From Pseudoalteromonas piratica (GTDB lineage Bacteria > Pseudomonadota > Gammaproteobacteria > Enterobacterales > Alteromonadaceae), in NCBI RefSeq assembly GCF_000788395.1, contig NZ_CP009889.1, positions 1,488,001-1,552,000 on the forward strand: a DNA stretch of 64,000 nucleotides, written 5' to 3'. The stretch's first letter is position 1. Each line of letters starts with the position of its first letter. The notes below the pieces were generated by a model that was given only the letters and a program-made list of their open reading frames with translations, made no database searches and was not told the origin of the DNA. Shown piece after piece: positions 35,474 to 45,609 of the stretch. The translations under genes and the position numbers were made by a program.

Positions 35474-36403
35474 CTAACAATCTGATGCGGTTTTTATTTG
35501 CCAAAGCTGTGGCAAAGTAAGTTTGCGCGTTTCTTTCGACAATAAGGGGTTTTCTAACGCGAGTAATACCCTCTCAGTGATGCCTAATTTATTGTTGAGA
35601 TGCGCCACATTAATGTAACTTTCAAAAACACATTGAAAACTGCCATCAGCAACAGCCAGCTTTAAACCATGCTCTAAACGCTCGGCTAACGCGGGTTTTG
35701 ACTTAGCAACAAAAAAGAAAATATACGAAGGGTAATGGATTAACATTGTAGGTTCTACCGCTAATTTATCATCTTGCAGTGTTTCAATTTCAACCAGAGT
35801 TTCATTAATTGCGCGAGGGAAATGATCTATTCTTCGACGCTTTAATAACTCAATCAAAGAATCATAGTGACTGGTACCAAGTACTAACATCTCATTGGAC
35901 TTTAAAATAGTATAATCAGGCCAGTCATGTCCTTGACCTGCAATCATATCATTTAAAAAATGCGTCACGTCTTGATTCAAAAATTCATGTTTGCGTTCAT
36001 TCAAAATTAAGGAAATACGGTACCCCATCATGCCGTTAAGCAGTGGCACCCTAATTGGAATAGCTTCAAGTTCTCTTTTAGCTGAGGTCACAGTCCAATA
36101 AACATCAATCACACCATGATTTAGCTCGATAAAAAATCGATCTTGCACCATCATTTCTTCTGTTTTAACTATCTCAGCAGCACCGTATTGTTCGCGTGTT
36201 TTATCAAGTGCTAATTTCAATAACTTTGTATAGTAGGCGTGAGAATTAAAGTCACTTTCACTACTTGGGATCACTCTAATTTTAGTTATTTCTTGAGGTG
36301 TTTGAGACAAGTTCCCTTCTGTCACAGCAATACTAGACTTTGAACAAAACATAGCAAAAACAAATAGCAAACATCGGAAATAGTAACTGTCATTTACAAG
36401 CAT
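35474..36403 (-). CDS. Periplasmic solute-binding protein, family 3-like
   Basis: A 309-residue protein with a signal peptide (cleavage near SSIAVTE). The segment KIRVIPSS and the later GMMGYRISLILNERKHEFL, and LKLAVADGSFQCVFESYI near the end, fit a periplasmic binding protein of the SBP_bac_3 group. No ABC permease is adjacent, so it may instead signal to a receptor, such as the chemoreceptor gene downstream (inference). Confidence 0.65.
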   Translation of the reverse strand: MLVNDSYYFRCLLFVFAMFCSKSSIAVTEGNLSQTPQEITKIRVIPSSESDFNSHAYYTKLLKLALDKTREQYGAAEIVKTEEMMVQDRFFIELNHGVIDVYWTVTSAKRELEAIPIRVPLLNGMMGYRISLILNERKHEFLNQDVTHFLNDMIAGQGHDWPDYTILKSNEMLVLGTSHYDSLIELLKRRRIDHFPRAINETLVEIETLQDDKLAVEPTMLIHYPSYIFFFVAKSKPALAERLEHGLKLAVADGSFQCVFESYINVAHLNNKLGITERVLLALENPLLSKETRKLTLPQLWQIKTASDC

Positions 36404-36582
36404 AAAAGTCCACTTTTCATCTTATAAGTCCAATCATTACATTCAGTTTAGGACAACAGAAAATTTAAACCGAGAATATTAAACATTATCCAGTTAAAAA
36501 AACTGGCTAATATTTTTTTGAAATGCAATTAAGTCCATTCACTTAATGTACGTCTAAGCCGTTTTCCCACTTTTAATTTATA

Positions 36583-36598
36583 TTCCCATCAGCGGGAA
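36583..36598. promoter_or_regulatory. Inverted repeat, candidate NtrC-type activator site
   Basis: TTCCC-N6-GGGAA (36583-36587 and 36594-36598) lies about 85 bp before the predicted start of transcription from the sigma-54 promoter at 36651. This is where an enhancer-binding protein would be expected. Not confirmed. Confidence 0.45.
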
Positions 36599-36650
36599 GT
36601 TCCACATTAACCTAAAAATTCAAGCGATTGATTTAATTGGCTTTATTTTT

Positions 36651-36666
36651 TGGCACAGCGTTCGCT
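36651..36666 (+). promoter_or_regulatory. Sigma-54 promoter of the ABC transporter operon
   Basis: TGGCACAGCGTTCGCT matches the sigma-54 consensus TGGCAC-N5-TTGCW with one change (TCGC for TTGC), and the GG and GC doublets are correctly spaced. Transcription would start near 36678, 24 bases before the adaptor-gene start. An NtrC-family regulator is encoded in the same direction downstream, which supports the call. Confidence 0.75.
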
Positions 36667-36701
36667 ATAGCTTAACCACCAAAAGTTATGAAGTTAGTCA
36701 G

Positions 36702-37958
36702 ATGGATATTAAACACAGCCTTGCGAGTAATAATAAAAAGAAACGTTGGCCGATGCCGCTCGCGATTATTTTATCGCTCAGTTTAGTTGTTGGGTTTGCG
36801 TCCTCGTTTAGTGATGGCGATGCAACAATTAACCGAAATGAGCTATTGTTTGCAGACGTCAATAGCGGTTCACTTGATTTAACGGTTTCGGGGTTTGGTC
36901 AACTGCGCTCTAAACACAGCCGCTTTATTACTGCGCGCTACCAAGCACAAGTAGAGCAAGTATTTCATTTACCAGGCAGTCGCGTAACAAAAGACACCGT
37001 GATTTTACGCCTATCAAATCCCACACTTGAGCAACAACTGAACCGTGCTCGTTTAACGCTTGCTCGTCAAAAAGCTAATTTTGAAGCGTTAAAACTTAGC
37101 CAAAAAAGTGAAAAGCTTAACCTTGAAGCAAATCTGACTTTACTTGAAAGTGAACTTGCTAACGCCAACTTACGCGCAGAGGCTGAGCAAAAACTGATTG
37201 AGCAAGGCATTGTTTCTACCCTAGATTATAAACGCTCTCAATTAGCGGTTTCGCAGCTCAGTAAACGTGTTTCTCTTGCCAAGCAGCAGCTCAGCCAAGC
37301 AAGTGATTTACACAATCAACGCTTACAAGTTGAACGCGAGTTAATGCGCGAATTTGAGCTCAGCTTTAACGCCGCGCAATTAGATGTCGACAAACTGAAT
37401 GTGACCGCAGGCATCAATGGCATGCTACAAGCAGTCAATGTAGAGCAAGGCCAATCTGTCCAAATGGGTGCGCCATTGGCAGTGGTAGGCAGTGAGCATC
37501 AACTACTTGCTGATTTACATGTGCCAGAGCGCGAAGCAAGCCGCATTGAGGTCGAACAAAAAGCTGTAGTAAACACATTTGCAGGCACAGTGTCAGCAGT
37601 GGTTAATCGAATTAACCCAATTGTCAGCGATGGCCGTATTAGCATTGAACTTGAACTGACAGGCACTTTACCAAGTAACGCGCGACCAGAACTCACTATT
37701 GAAGGTGACATAATCACCGATGAACTCAATCACGCCCTTTATGTACGTCGTCCAAGCTTTATTAGCGGCGATGCAATGCGCCATATTTTTGTTTTAAACC
37801 CAAGCACAAATCAATTGATTAAAACCCAAGTTGAGTTTGGTAAACTAGCCGGCGATAACATAGTTATCAATTCAGGTGTAAACGCCGGTGACAGCCTTGT
37901 AATTTCAGACAGCTCTGATTTTAAACACTTGCAAACAATAACGATTACAAATAATTAA
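36702..37958 (+). CDS. HlyD-like membrane fusion (adaptor) protein
   Basis: A 418-residue protein with one N-terminal membrane segment (PLAIILSLSLVVGFASSF, about 18-36). A lipoyl/barrel-sandwich half and a coiled coil (about 105-230, rich in Leu, Gln, Lys) follow, then the second barrel half and a beta-barrel domain. This is the adaptor of tripartite efflux or of MacAB-like systems. It is the first gene of a unit with an ATPase (10 bp on) and a permease. No outer-membrane TolC gene is adjacent. Confidence 0.88.
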   Translation: MDIKHSLASNNKKKRWPMPLAIILSLSLVVGFASSFSDGDATINRNELLFADVNSGSLDLTVSGFGQLRSKHSRFITARYQAQVEQVFHLPGSRVTKDTVILRLSNPTLEQQLNRARLTLARQKANFEALKLSQKSEKLNLEANLTLLESELANANLRAEAEQKLIEQGIVSTLDYKRSQLAVSQLSKRVSLAKQQLSQASDLHNQRLQVERELMREFELSFNAAQLDVDKLNVTAGINGMLQAVNVEQGQSVQMGAPLAVVGSEHQLLADLHVPEREASRIEVEQKAVVNTFAGTVSAVVNRINPIVSDGRISIELELTGTLPSNARPELTIEGDIITDELNHALYVRRPSFISGDAMRHIFVLNPSTNQLIKTQVEFGKLAGDNIVINSGVNAGDSLVISDSSDFKHLQTITITNN

Positions 37959-37968
37959 GGAAGCAATC

Positions 37969-38709
37969 ATGGACAATACACCGGTAATTGAACTGACCAA
38001 TGTGTCAAAAATTTACTTTAGCGACGACGTAGAAACCCACGCATTAAGCGACATCAACTTACAAATTCACAAAGGCGATTATATTGCCATTAGCGGCCCG
38101 TCAGGCTGCGGTAAATCAACCCTTTTAAGCGTGATGGGGTTGCTTGATGATGTTACTAACGGTAGTTATAAAATTGAAGGGGTTGATACCAGCAGTCTTA
38201 ATATGGATACCCTTGCCGAGCTCAGAAATTTACACATTGGTTTTATTTTTCAATCGTTTAACTTAATTGATGAACTCAGTGTTTACGACAATGTAGCCCT
38301 ACCGCTTTTATACCGTGAACCCGCATTGAGTAAAACCGACATTGATACGCGAGTAAATACGGCTCTAAAACAAGTGGAAATTGATCACCGTGCTAAGCAC
38401 AAACCAAATCAGTTATCGGGTGGTCAGCAACAACGTGTTGCTATAGCGCGTGCACTCGCAGGCAGCCCAAGTATTTTATTAGTGGATGAACCTACCGGTA
38501 ACCTTGATTCAAAAAATGGTGATGCGGTTATGGCGTTACTTGCCGAACTAAACGAACAAGGTACCACCATTTGCATGGTAACCCACGATCCGCGCTATGC
38601 AGGCTACGCAAAAAAGCAAGTTAAACTACTTGATGGCAAAGTGTTGAACACTGGTAACCAGACAGTTAGCGCAATTGATGTAGAAACACAATTGGAGGCG
38701 CACGCATGA
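37969..38709 (+). CDS. ABC transporter ATPase, MacB/LolD type
   Basis: A 246-residue ATPase with Walker A GPSGCGKST, a Q-loop (FIFQSFNLIDELSV), signature LSGGQQQR, Walker B ILLVDEPTGNLDS and the switch His in MVTHDPRYAG. The length and FxxxLxL features match the MacB/LolD subfamily that pairs with FtsX-like permeases. Its TGA overlaps the permease ATG by four bases (ATGA), indicating coupling. Confidence 0.92.
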   Translation: MDNTPVIELTNVSKIYFSDDVETHALSDINLQIHKGDYIAISGPSGCGKSTLLSVMGLLDDVTNGSYKIEGVDTSSLNMDTLAELRNLHIGFIFQSFNLIDELSVYDNVALPLLYREPALSKTDIDTRVNTALKQVEIDHRAKHKPNQLSGGQQQRVAIARALAGSPSILLVDEPTGNLDSKNGDAVMALLAELNEQGTTICMVTHDPRYAGYAKKQVKLLDGKVLNTGNQTVSAIDVETQLEAHA

Positions 38710-41138
38710 GTGTCCAACGCCTAACCAAACAAATCAAACATGCCAGCAGTTCACTGCTGCAAGCACCAGGCTTTACCAGTGCCATAGTGCTCACTTTGTC
38801 GCTCACACTTGCCTGCTTTTTTGTGGTGATGAGTTTATTTAGTAGCTACTTTATCAAACCGCTTAATGTCGATGACGAAGCGCGCCTTGTAGTGGTTGAA
38901 CAAGACAACGTTTATTCGGATAAAAATAGCCCAGGATATCAAAGCTTCCAGTCGATTATTCACTGGTACAACAACCATGACAATTTCGATAAAGTTGCAG
39001 CAATCAATATTGGCGAAGACGTGATCATGAATTTGCCAGGTCAGCCAAAATTGAATATGACCTTTGCCAGTGATGATTATTACGACATTACCAATATGCC
39101 GCTTGCTCTTGGCAGCTATTTAACACCACAACAACGCCTAGATGATAAAAGCACTGAAGTGCTAATTAGTTACCAAATCTGGCAAACCTACTATAACGGC
39201 GATAAAAACGTGTTAGGTAAAACCATTGAACTGGTGAATGCCCAATACAAAATTGTTGGTGTGGTCGGTAAAGAATACGCAAACCCATTTATGTTTAATC
39301 GCAGTAAAAGTGATCTATGGTTTCACTTCAGCTCAGACCTGCGTTTTTATAATGAGGATCGCCCAAGCCCTTGGTGGAACTTATTTGGTAGTCTCAAGCT
39401 TATTGGCACCTTAAAAGAGGGCGAAACAAACGAATCAACCAAAGCGTTTTTACATGCTCGTTTATTAGAAATAAAAAGTGAGTGGAAAGCGGTATTTGAT
39501 GAAGTAGACGACATTGTGCCGATCGTCACGAATTTTCGTGAAAAGGAACTTAACGGCAACGATACCTTAGCAATTTTTATGTTAGTGGGCGTGGTCAGTC
39601 TGGTGCTTATTGCCCTATTAAATGTCAGTAACTTGTTTATTTCTCGCGCCGTTGTTAAACACAAACAACTTGCACTGCAGGCCGTTTTAGGGGCAAAACG
39701 CCGAGTTATTTTCACCAGCATCTTAGTTGAATCAAGCCTACTGATGGTGATCTCAGCATTACTAGGGCTATTTTTTGCGGCCTGGGGCATTAAACTTTTT
39801 AAGTTTTTAAGTGCAGGACATTTACCACTCGTCAATGCAATCAATCTCGACCTTACCGTTGTTAGTTCTGCCATTATTTGCTGTGTGGTATTTGCCTGGT
39901 TATTTGCCTTTATTACCAGCCGTTTAATCAACTTTGGTCAACTTAGAACACAAATTCAAAGTTCAGGTAAAGGTGGTGTAAGCCAAATCAAAGGTAGTAC
40001 GGTAAAACTGCTAATTGCGTTGCAACTTTTCTTAGCGACAGCACTTGTGATTGGTGCCACCATGGCATTAAACAAAACTTTAGAAACGCTATTACGACCG
40101 CTTGGCAGTGAAGTTGAGAATCGCTACAGCACCATGCTTTTTATCAACGATCAGGAACGCACCCTCGAACAAAAATACAATGACTTAGAAAAAATCCGCA
40201 ATGCAGTGGCAAACATTGATGGTGTTGTTAAAGTCGGTCATGGTGATAGCCCCGTAAATGATGGGCTTCGCTCGAGCACGGTAAAAGATATGTCAGGTAA
40301 AGAAACGGTCTTTATTCCACAAGCTTGGGTAGGTCGTGATTACTTTGATATTACAGGGCTTAAAATCATAGAAGGGCGTACCTTTAGCGAAGCTGCTATC
40401 CGCGGCGAAAAACACGAATTCTTAGTCACTAAAGCCGTTAATGATTTACTCAAACCTGGTGGCAGTTTAATTGGCGAAAAATTCTTAAGTTTTGACCCAG
40501 ATAATCCAGTAGAAGTGGTAGGTATTACTGAAAACTTTAATCATCCTAAATTTTTCGATAAACACCAAGGACGACACTTTTGGTGGGCAGCACAACCCTA
40601 TGCATTTGGCTTAATCATTCAAATGGAGCAAGGAAAAACCCTAAACCGAGAGCAGCTGTTGCAAGCAGCCCGTACGGTTGATAGCCGCATTGGTCTTTGG
40701 AAATTTGATGTACTGGAAGATGAATACGCCAAAATGGTTCATATGGAACGTATTACGTTGAGCTTGAGCATTGTTTTGGCGCTCTTTACCTTAGTGTTAG
40801 CTGGTATTGGTATTTACGGTGTACTCAGTTATAACCTTGGCTTGCGCCGCTATGAGTATGGAATGCGAATGGCACTCGGTGCAAAACGTAAACGTTTATA
40901 TCAGCAACTGTTGTCAGACACCTTGTTACCTTTAGCGTTTGCCTTTATCGCTGCAATAGGTGTAATGATTGGCGGCTACATGATGTTTAAAACACAATTA
41001 GCAAATTGGTTGCTTCTCAACTGGCTATGGCTCAGTATAACTGCCATAAGCATTGTAATGTTTGCCCTATTTGCCACCTTGTTCCCAATGAGCAAGTTAA
41101 TAAACGCAAAGCCAATGGCAGCACTTAGAGATAACTAA
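38706..41138 (+). CDS. FtsX/MacB-like ABC permease, double-domain
   Basis: An 810-residue protein with a MacB-type periplasmic core domain (about 40-270), an FtsX unit with three membrane helices (about 285-410), a second periplasmic core domain (about 430-660) and a last FtsX unit (about 690-810, GIYGVLSYNLGLRRYEYGMRMALG). This double layout matches permeases of the MacB-type group that pump lipids, peptides or macrolides out. The substrate is unknown. It follows the ATPase gene by a 4-bp overlap. Confidence 0.9.
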   Translation: MSVQRLTKQIKHASSSLLQAPGFTSAIVLTLSLTLACFFVVMSLFSSYFIKPLNVDDEARLVVVEQDNVYSDKNSPGYQSFQSIIHWYNNHDNFDKVAAINIGEDVIMNLPGQPKLNMTFASDDYYDITNMPLALGSYLTPQQRLDDKSTEVLISYQIWQTYYNGDKNVLGKTIELVNAQYKIVGVVGKEYANPFMFNRSKSDLWFHFSSDLRFYNEDRPSPWWNLFGSLKLIGTLKEGETNESTKAFLHARLLEIKSEWKAVFDEVDDIVPIVTNFREKELNGNDTLAIFMLVGVVSLVLIALLNVSNLFISRAVVKHKQLALQAVLGAKRRVIFTSILVESSLLMVISALLGLFFAAWGIKLFKFLSAGHLPLVNAINLDLTVVSSAIICCVVFAWLFAFITSRLINFGQLRTQIQSSGKGGVSQIKGSTVKLLIALQLFLATALVIGATMALNKTLETLLRPLGSEVENRYSTMLFINDQERTLEQKYNDLEKIRNAVANIDGVVKVGHGDSPVNDGLRSSTVKDMSGKETVFIPQAWVGRDYFDITGLKIIEGRTFSEAAIRGEKHEFLVTKAVNDLLKPGGSLIGEKFLSFDPDNPVEVVGITENFNHPKFFDKHQGRHFWWAAQPYAFGLIIQMEQGKTLNREQLLQAARTVDSRIGLWKFDVLEDEYAKMVHMERITLSLSIVLALFTLVLAGIGIYGVLSYNLGLRRYEYGMRMALGAKRKRLYQQLLSDTLLPLAFAFIAAIGVMIGGYMMFKTQLANWLLLNWLWLSITAISIVMFALFATLFPMSKLINAKPMAALRDN

Positions 41139-41225
41139 CCCAAATTAGGAATAACTATCTCTTATCTTAACCCGTTAACTAAAATCTTAGCGGGTTAAGA
41201 TTTTATACTTATAAACAATGGACCT

Positions 41226-42551
41226 ATGAAAAGAATACTGATTATTGATGATCATGTTGATGTGCGTTTATCAGCGCGCATTGTACTTGAAAGCCATGGC
41301 TACTCGTGCACTGAAGCAGATCACCCCAATGTGGGCCTAGCTTTGTTACAAAACCAGCAAATCGACTTAATTTTGCTTGATATGAACTTCACCAAAGACA
41401 CCACCTCAGGTGAAGAGGGGCTTGGTTTTTTAAAAGAGCTTAACCGCCAACAATTGACCATTCCTGTGATTGTAATAACCGCCTGGGCAAAGGTAGATTT
41501 AGCTGTTAAAGCGATGCAACTTGGCGCATCCGACTTTGTCGAAAAGCCGTGGAAAAACGTCAAATTACTCGAATCCATCGAAAACCAATTAACGCTAGAA
41601 AACACCAGCGATAGCCAACCAAGCAACGGTTTTTTAGCTTTGGGCGAACACTCAAAAAGTTTGATTAAAGCAGCAACCCGCATTGCAAAAACAGATGCAA
41701 ATGTGTTGATCACCGGTGAAAATGGCTCAGGTAAAAGTTTACTTGCACAATACATTCACGATAACAGCCCACGCGCAAAGCACGATATGGTCAGTGTGAA
41801 TATGGCTGCTATCCCGGATAATTTATTTGAAAGTGAATTATTCGGCCACAAAAAAGGCGCATTTACCGACGCCAAAGAAAATCGCGAAGGGCGTTTTACC
41901 CTTGCCAACGACAGCACCTTATTTTTAGATGAAATTGGCACCCTGCCAATGCCGCTACAAGCAAAAATGCTCCGGGTACTTGAAACTGGCGAATTTGAAA
42001 TACTCGGCAGCTCCAAAACGCAAACCAGCAATGCACGCATTATTTCGGCAACCAATGCCGACCTTGAAAAAGCCATCAGTAATGGCGAGTTCAGACGCGA
42101 TTTATTGTTCAGGCTTAATACCTTAGTACTCACCATTCCGCCGCTTCGCGAGCGCCAAGATGAAATTGCTTTACTTGCCAATCATTTTATTAAAAAACAC
42201 TGTCATCGCTATGGTTTTGAACCGTTGCTACTTACAAATGCCGCGTTAGAAAAACTCAAAACGCACAGCTGGCCAGGTAATGTGCGCGAGTTATCTCATG
42301 TGTTAGAACGCGCAGTGATTATGACCGATGGCGACAGTATTGATGATACACATTTGCAACTCGAGCTCAGTACACAACATGAAAGTGTGCCTCTAATGAA
42401 TTTAGAGCAAGCTGAAAAGCTAATGATCAATAACGCACTTAAACACTTTGATGGCAATGTTATTGCCGCGGGTGAGTTTTTAGGACTGAGTAAATCAGCC
42501 ATTTATCGCCGCATCGAAAAATTCAATATTAGCGTTAAAGAGAGCAACTAA
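41226..42551 (+). CDS. NtrC-family sigma-54-dependent response regulator
   Basis: A 441-residue regulator. The receiver domain (1-120) has Asp52 (ILLDMNF). The AAA+ domain (about 135-375) has Walker A GENGSGKS, and reads GAFTDA at 211-216 where most members have GAFTGA. A Fis-type helix-turn-helix lies at the C-terminus (GEFLGLSKSAIYRRIEKF). Because the upstream ABC operon has a sigma-54 promoter, it is probably that operon's activator. It ends on the same base where the kinase gene begins. Confidence 0.92.
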   Translation: MKRILIIDDHVDVRLSARIVLESHGYSCTEADHPNVGLALLQNQQIDLILLDMNFTKDTTSGEEGLGFLKELNRQQLTIPVIVITAWAKVDLAVKAMQLGASDFVEKPWKNVKLLESIENQLTLENTSDSQPSNGFLALGEHSKSLIKAATRIAKTDANVLITGENGSGKSLLAQYIHDNSPRAKHDMVSVNMAAIPDNLFESELFGHKKGAFTDAKENREGRFTLANDSTLFLDEIGTLPMPLQAKMLRVLETGEFEILGSSKTQTSNARIISATNADLEKAISNGEFRRDLLFRLNTLVLTIPPLRERQDEIALLANHFIKKHCHRYGFEPLLLTNAALEKLKTHSWPGNVRELSHVLERAVIMTDGDSIDDTHLQLELSTQHESVPLMNLEQAEKLMINNALKHFDGNVIAAGEFLGLSKSAIYRRIEKFNISVKESN

Positions 42552-43816
42552 TGCAAAAGCACTCGTTAGAACGCACAGTCATCGCTCTTTTTACCTTGCC
42601 TTGTTTAATTTTATTGGGGCTAATAATATTTTTAATTGTGCACTTTCAACTCGATTTTCTTGAAGGCACAACACTGATTATCGTCCTGCTCGCGCCAAGT
42701 GTTGTGGTATTTACTGCACTTTATCGTCGATTTTTTAATACCCTCGACAGCGTCGCTGTGCAGCTTGATGGCTTAGCCAATGAGGAATTTACGGTGTGGC
42801 ACCTTGCTAAATACTCAGCAGGCAGGGTTGCAGGGCTTAAGCGCGATTTACACACTATTGCCAAGCGCATTCAGAATAAACGCCATGAATATGCGCAAAA
42901 CGAAAGCTTTATTTTTGATTTTATTAACGAACTTGAACTCCCCATAATCGTGATTGATAGCCAATCGCAGGTTTATCACCATAATCAAGCGGCATCCGAT
43001 TATTATCAAACTGCTAACTTGTTAGGTAATGATTTAGCCAGTCTAGGGCTCAGTGTCGATGCCGATAAATGGCAACTAAAACAAAATAATCAACGTCATA
43101 AAGTGGTCGCACATCCATTGCAAAGAGGCAATCGGCATTACCGCTTATTAGTATTTGTATCGATTGAGCAATCACTTAGGCATAACGAAAAAGAAGCCTG
43201 GCAAAAACTCGTACGCGTACTTAATCACGAAGTACGTAATTCACTCACACCGATTTATTCAATGGCGCAATCACTGCAAGAGTTACCAAACAACACTCAG
43301 TCTGACCTTCAAACCACAATGCTTAACGTAATTGAAAAACGCGCTGAGCACTTGTTGGAATTTGTTGCTAGCTACTCAAAGTTGTCGCAAATCCCAAGCG
43401 CAAAATTTGCTAGTGTCTGCACAAATGAAATTGCCAAACGCTGCGAGGCACTGTTCCCAAATATTGATATCATCAATGAACACAATGGTAATATTGAATG
43501 TGATATTGAACAGCTCGAACAAGCTTTATTAAATCTTGTTAAAAATGCCAATGAGGCCAACTTAGCCGCTCACACCTCTGGCGTGACTATTCGTATAAGC
43601 AAGACTAATCAGTGGCAAATTGCCGTTGAAGATAATGGTATTGGTGTGGATTTAAACGATAACTTATTTGTGCCATTTTACTCGACTAAACCTGAGGGCT
43701 CGGGTATTGGTTTAGTATTAAGCCGCGAGCTAATACGAAATCAAAACGGTGAGTTAATACTTACAAACAAACCTCACGAACAAGGTGCTGTTGCCACTAT
43801 TACCTTTGCTAATTGA
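42551..43816 (+). CDS. Sensor histidine kinase, NtrY-like
   Basis: A 421-residue kinase with two N-terminal membrane helices and almost no periplasmic part. A HAMP-like/linker region follows, then a PAS-like domain (about 125-195), the H-box LNHEVRNSLTP (His226) and an ATPase domain (LLNLVKNANEA and GSGIGLVLSRELI). It overlaps the regulator stop codon by one base. Its signal is likely to be from the membrane or cytoplasm rather than periplasmic (inference). It should phosphorylate the NtrC-type partner. Confidence 0.9.
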   Translation: MQKHSLERTVIALFTLPCLILLGLIIFLIVHFQLDFLEGTTLIIVLLAPSVVVFTALYRRFFNTLDSVAVQLDGLANEEFTVWHLAKYSAGRVAGLKRDLHTIAKRIQNKRHEYAQNESFIFDFINELELPIIVIDSQSQVYHHNQAASDYYQTANLLGNDLASLGLSVDADKWQLKQNNQRHKVVAHPLQRGNRHYRLLVFVSIEQSLRHNEKEAWQKLVRVLNHEVRNSLTPIYSMAQSLQELPNNTQSDLQTTMLNVIEKRAEHLLEFVASYSKLSQIPSAKFASVCTNEIAKRCEALFPNIDIINEHNGNIECDIEQLEQALLNLVKNANEANLAAHTSGVTIRISKTNQWQIAVEDNGIGVDLNDNLFVPFYSTKPEGSGIGLVLSRELIRNQNGELILTNKPHEQGAVATITFAN

Positions 43817-44007
43817 TCATGCTTGATAAGCTAAATTCGCTTGCTAAGTACCCCTTTTCTTTCTTTTGTTGTCTGATGAGATAAAGGGGGGTAATTCTGA
43901 GTGGATCTTGTCGACGAGTCTAAGTCTTTTTCGTCCCTATAATATAAACAAAATAAAACCACATATAACACAAAGTTCTAAAAATCTAATACATACACCC
44001 TATCGCC

Positions 44008-44026
44008 AATAAAAATCATTCGCATT
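44008..44026. promoter_or_regulatory. Candidate Fur box upstream of the siderophore operon
   Basis: The reverse strand of this 19-base stretch reads AATGCGAATGATTTTTATT, close to the hexamer-array form of gammaproteobacterial Fur sites. It ends 38 bases before the decarboxylase start. Matching is by eye. Confidence 0.55.
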
Positions 44027-44063
44027 ACGATCCATGTTCCTTTTTTAGTGTCAGAAAAATATT

Positions 44064-45605
44064 ATGGAAAACGTATCTGAACAAATGATTTTTGCCAGTG
44101 ACAATGTGACTGCATTTGTAACCCCTAAAAGTGAATCAACTTTTATTTTCAATCAACAAAACCTTGCTGATTATGAATCTGGTTCCATTCAAGCATTATC
44201 CTATGTACATCAAGCAATTAGTAGTAATCAAAAAGTGTTTAATGGCAAGCTCGCTAATGAACTCAAAGATCTTGTCAGCAAAGTAAACTTAGATTCACCC
44301 GTAGGCAATACACGACAAGCATTAGAAGAACTTAAACACATTTATTTAAACAATGCTGTGTATTTCCACAACCCAAAATATGTCGCCCATTTAAATTGCC
44401 CTGTAGCGTATCCCAGTGTGATTGCCGAACAAATTCTTAGCGCCATTAACTCATCACTCGATACTTACGATCAAAGCGGTGCTGGCACATTAATGGAACA
44501 AAAGCTCATTGACTGGACTTGCAAGCAAATAGGATTTAATAGCGAAGCAGATGGTATTTTCACAAGTGGTGGTAGTCAGTCTAATTTAATGGCGTTGTTA
44601 ATCGCAAGAGACTACTACGCTCAAACATTTCAAAATACCTCGCTACGTGATTCTGGGTTAACTGAGCAAGCGACTCGCTATAAAATTTTTACCTCTGAAG
44701 TCAGCCATTTTAGTGTGCAAAAATCCGCAGCCATTTTGGGACTTGGTTATGACGCTGTTGTATCAATACCAGTCGATAACGCATTTAAAATGGACACCCA
44801 TGCACTAAGGCACGCCATAGAAAAAACCATTGAAGAGGGTGACACCCCTATTTGCGTCGTTGCCACTGCAGGTACAACTGATTTTGGCAGTATTGACCCA
44901 CTGCATGCAATTTCTCAATTATGTAAAGCACACAATATGTGGATGCATGTTGATGCTGCTTACGGCTGCGGGTTGCTGGTCAGTAACCAACATAAAACAA
45001 AGTTAAACGGCATTGAAAACGCGAATTCCGTTACCGTGGATTATCACAAATCGTTCTTACAGCCAGTCAGCAGTAGCGCGTTCTTTATGCAAAATGGTCA
45101 ACATTTTTCGTTACTTACGCACCATGCAGATTACCTCAACCCATTAAACACGGATACTGAAAAAACGCCGAACCTTGTTGATAAAAGTCTGCAAACCACA
45201 CGTCGCTTTGATGCCCTAAAATTGTGGCTTACCTTACGTGTTATGGGCGCTGAGCAAATTGGCAACGTGTTCGACAAAGTGATTAAGCTCGCTAAGCAAA
45301 CACACGCGATATTAAATCAAGATGATGAGTTTGAAGTGATCCATCAACCAGAGATCAGCACCTTGGTATTTCGTTTTTACCAAAAAAACTTACCCAATGA
45401 GCTACTAAATACCGTCAACAATCAAATAAAGGAAAAATGCTTCAAAGCTGGAGAATGCGCAATTGCCCGCACGAAAGTAAAAGGCGTGCAATACCTTAAA
45501 TTTACCCTACTTAATCCAACCACCAGCATTAAGCATATTTCTGAAATTTTATCTGAAATCAAAGCCCATGCGTATCTTGAACTCTCACAACAGGTAACGG
45601 ACTAA
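44064..45605 (+). CDS. PLP-dependent decarboxylase of siderophore biosynthesis
   Basis: A 513-residue group II (PLP) decarboxylase. The active site has HVDAAYGCG and the PLP lysine in DYHKSF (Lys329). Relatives include lysine decarboxylases DesA and BibA and diaminobutyrate decarboxylases. In this context the most likely product is cadaverine (from lysine) or putrescine (from ornithine), the diamine used for the siderophore. It is the first gene of a six-gene run, four bases before the next gene. Confidence 0.88.
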   Translation: MENVSEQMIFASDNVTAFVTPKSESTFIFNQQNLADYESGSIQALSYVHQAISSNQKVFNGKLANELKDLVSKVNLDSPVGNTRQALEELKHIYLNNAVYFHNPKYVAHLNCPVAYPSVIAEQILSAINSSLDTYDQSGAGTLMEQKLIDWTCKQIGFNSEADGIFTSGGSQSNLMALLIARDYYAQTFQNTSLRDSGLTEQATRYKIFTSEVSHFSVQKSAAILGLGYDAVVSIPVDNAFKMDTHALRHAIEKTIEEGDTPICVVATAGTTDFGSIDPLHAISQLCKAHNMWMHVDAAYGCGLLVSNQHKTKLNGIENANSVTVDYHKSFLQPVSSSAFFMQNGQHFSLLTHHADYLNPLNTDTEKTPNLVDKSLQTTRRFDALKLWLTLRVMGAEQIGNVFDKVIKLAKQTHAILNQDDEFEVIHQPEISTLVFRFYQKNLPNELLNTVNNQIKEKCFKAGECAIARTKVKGVQYLKFTLLNPTTSIKHISEILSEIKAHAYLELSQQVTD

Positions 45606-45609
45606 TACC

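Noticed and set aside
35295-35504. 69-residue reverse frame between the chemoreceptor and binding-protein genes
   Set aside because: Overlaps the end of the binding-protein gene and lacks a recognised pattern.
39347-39931. 194-residue reverse frame opposite the FtsX-like permease
   Set aside because: Antisense to a conserved gene; composition is not protein-like.
41321-42181. Two reverse frames opposite the NtrC-type regulator
   Set aside because: Antisense to receiver and AAA+ domains with clear motifs.
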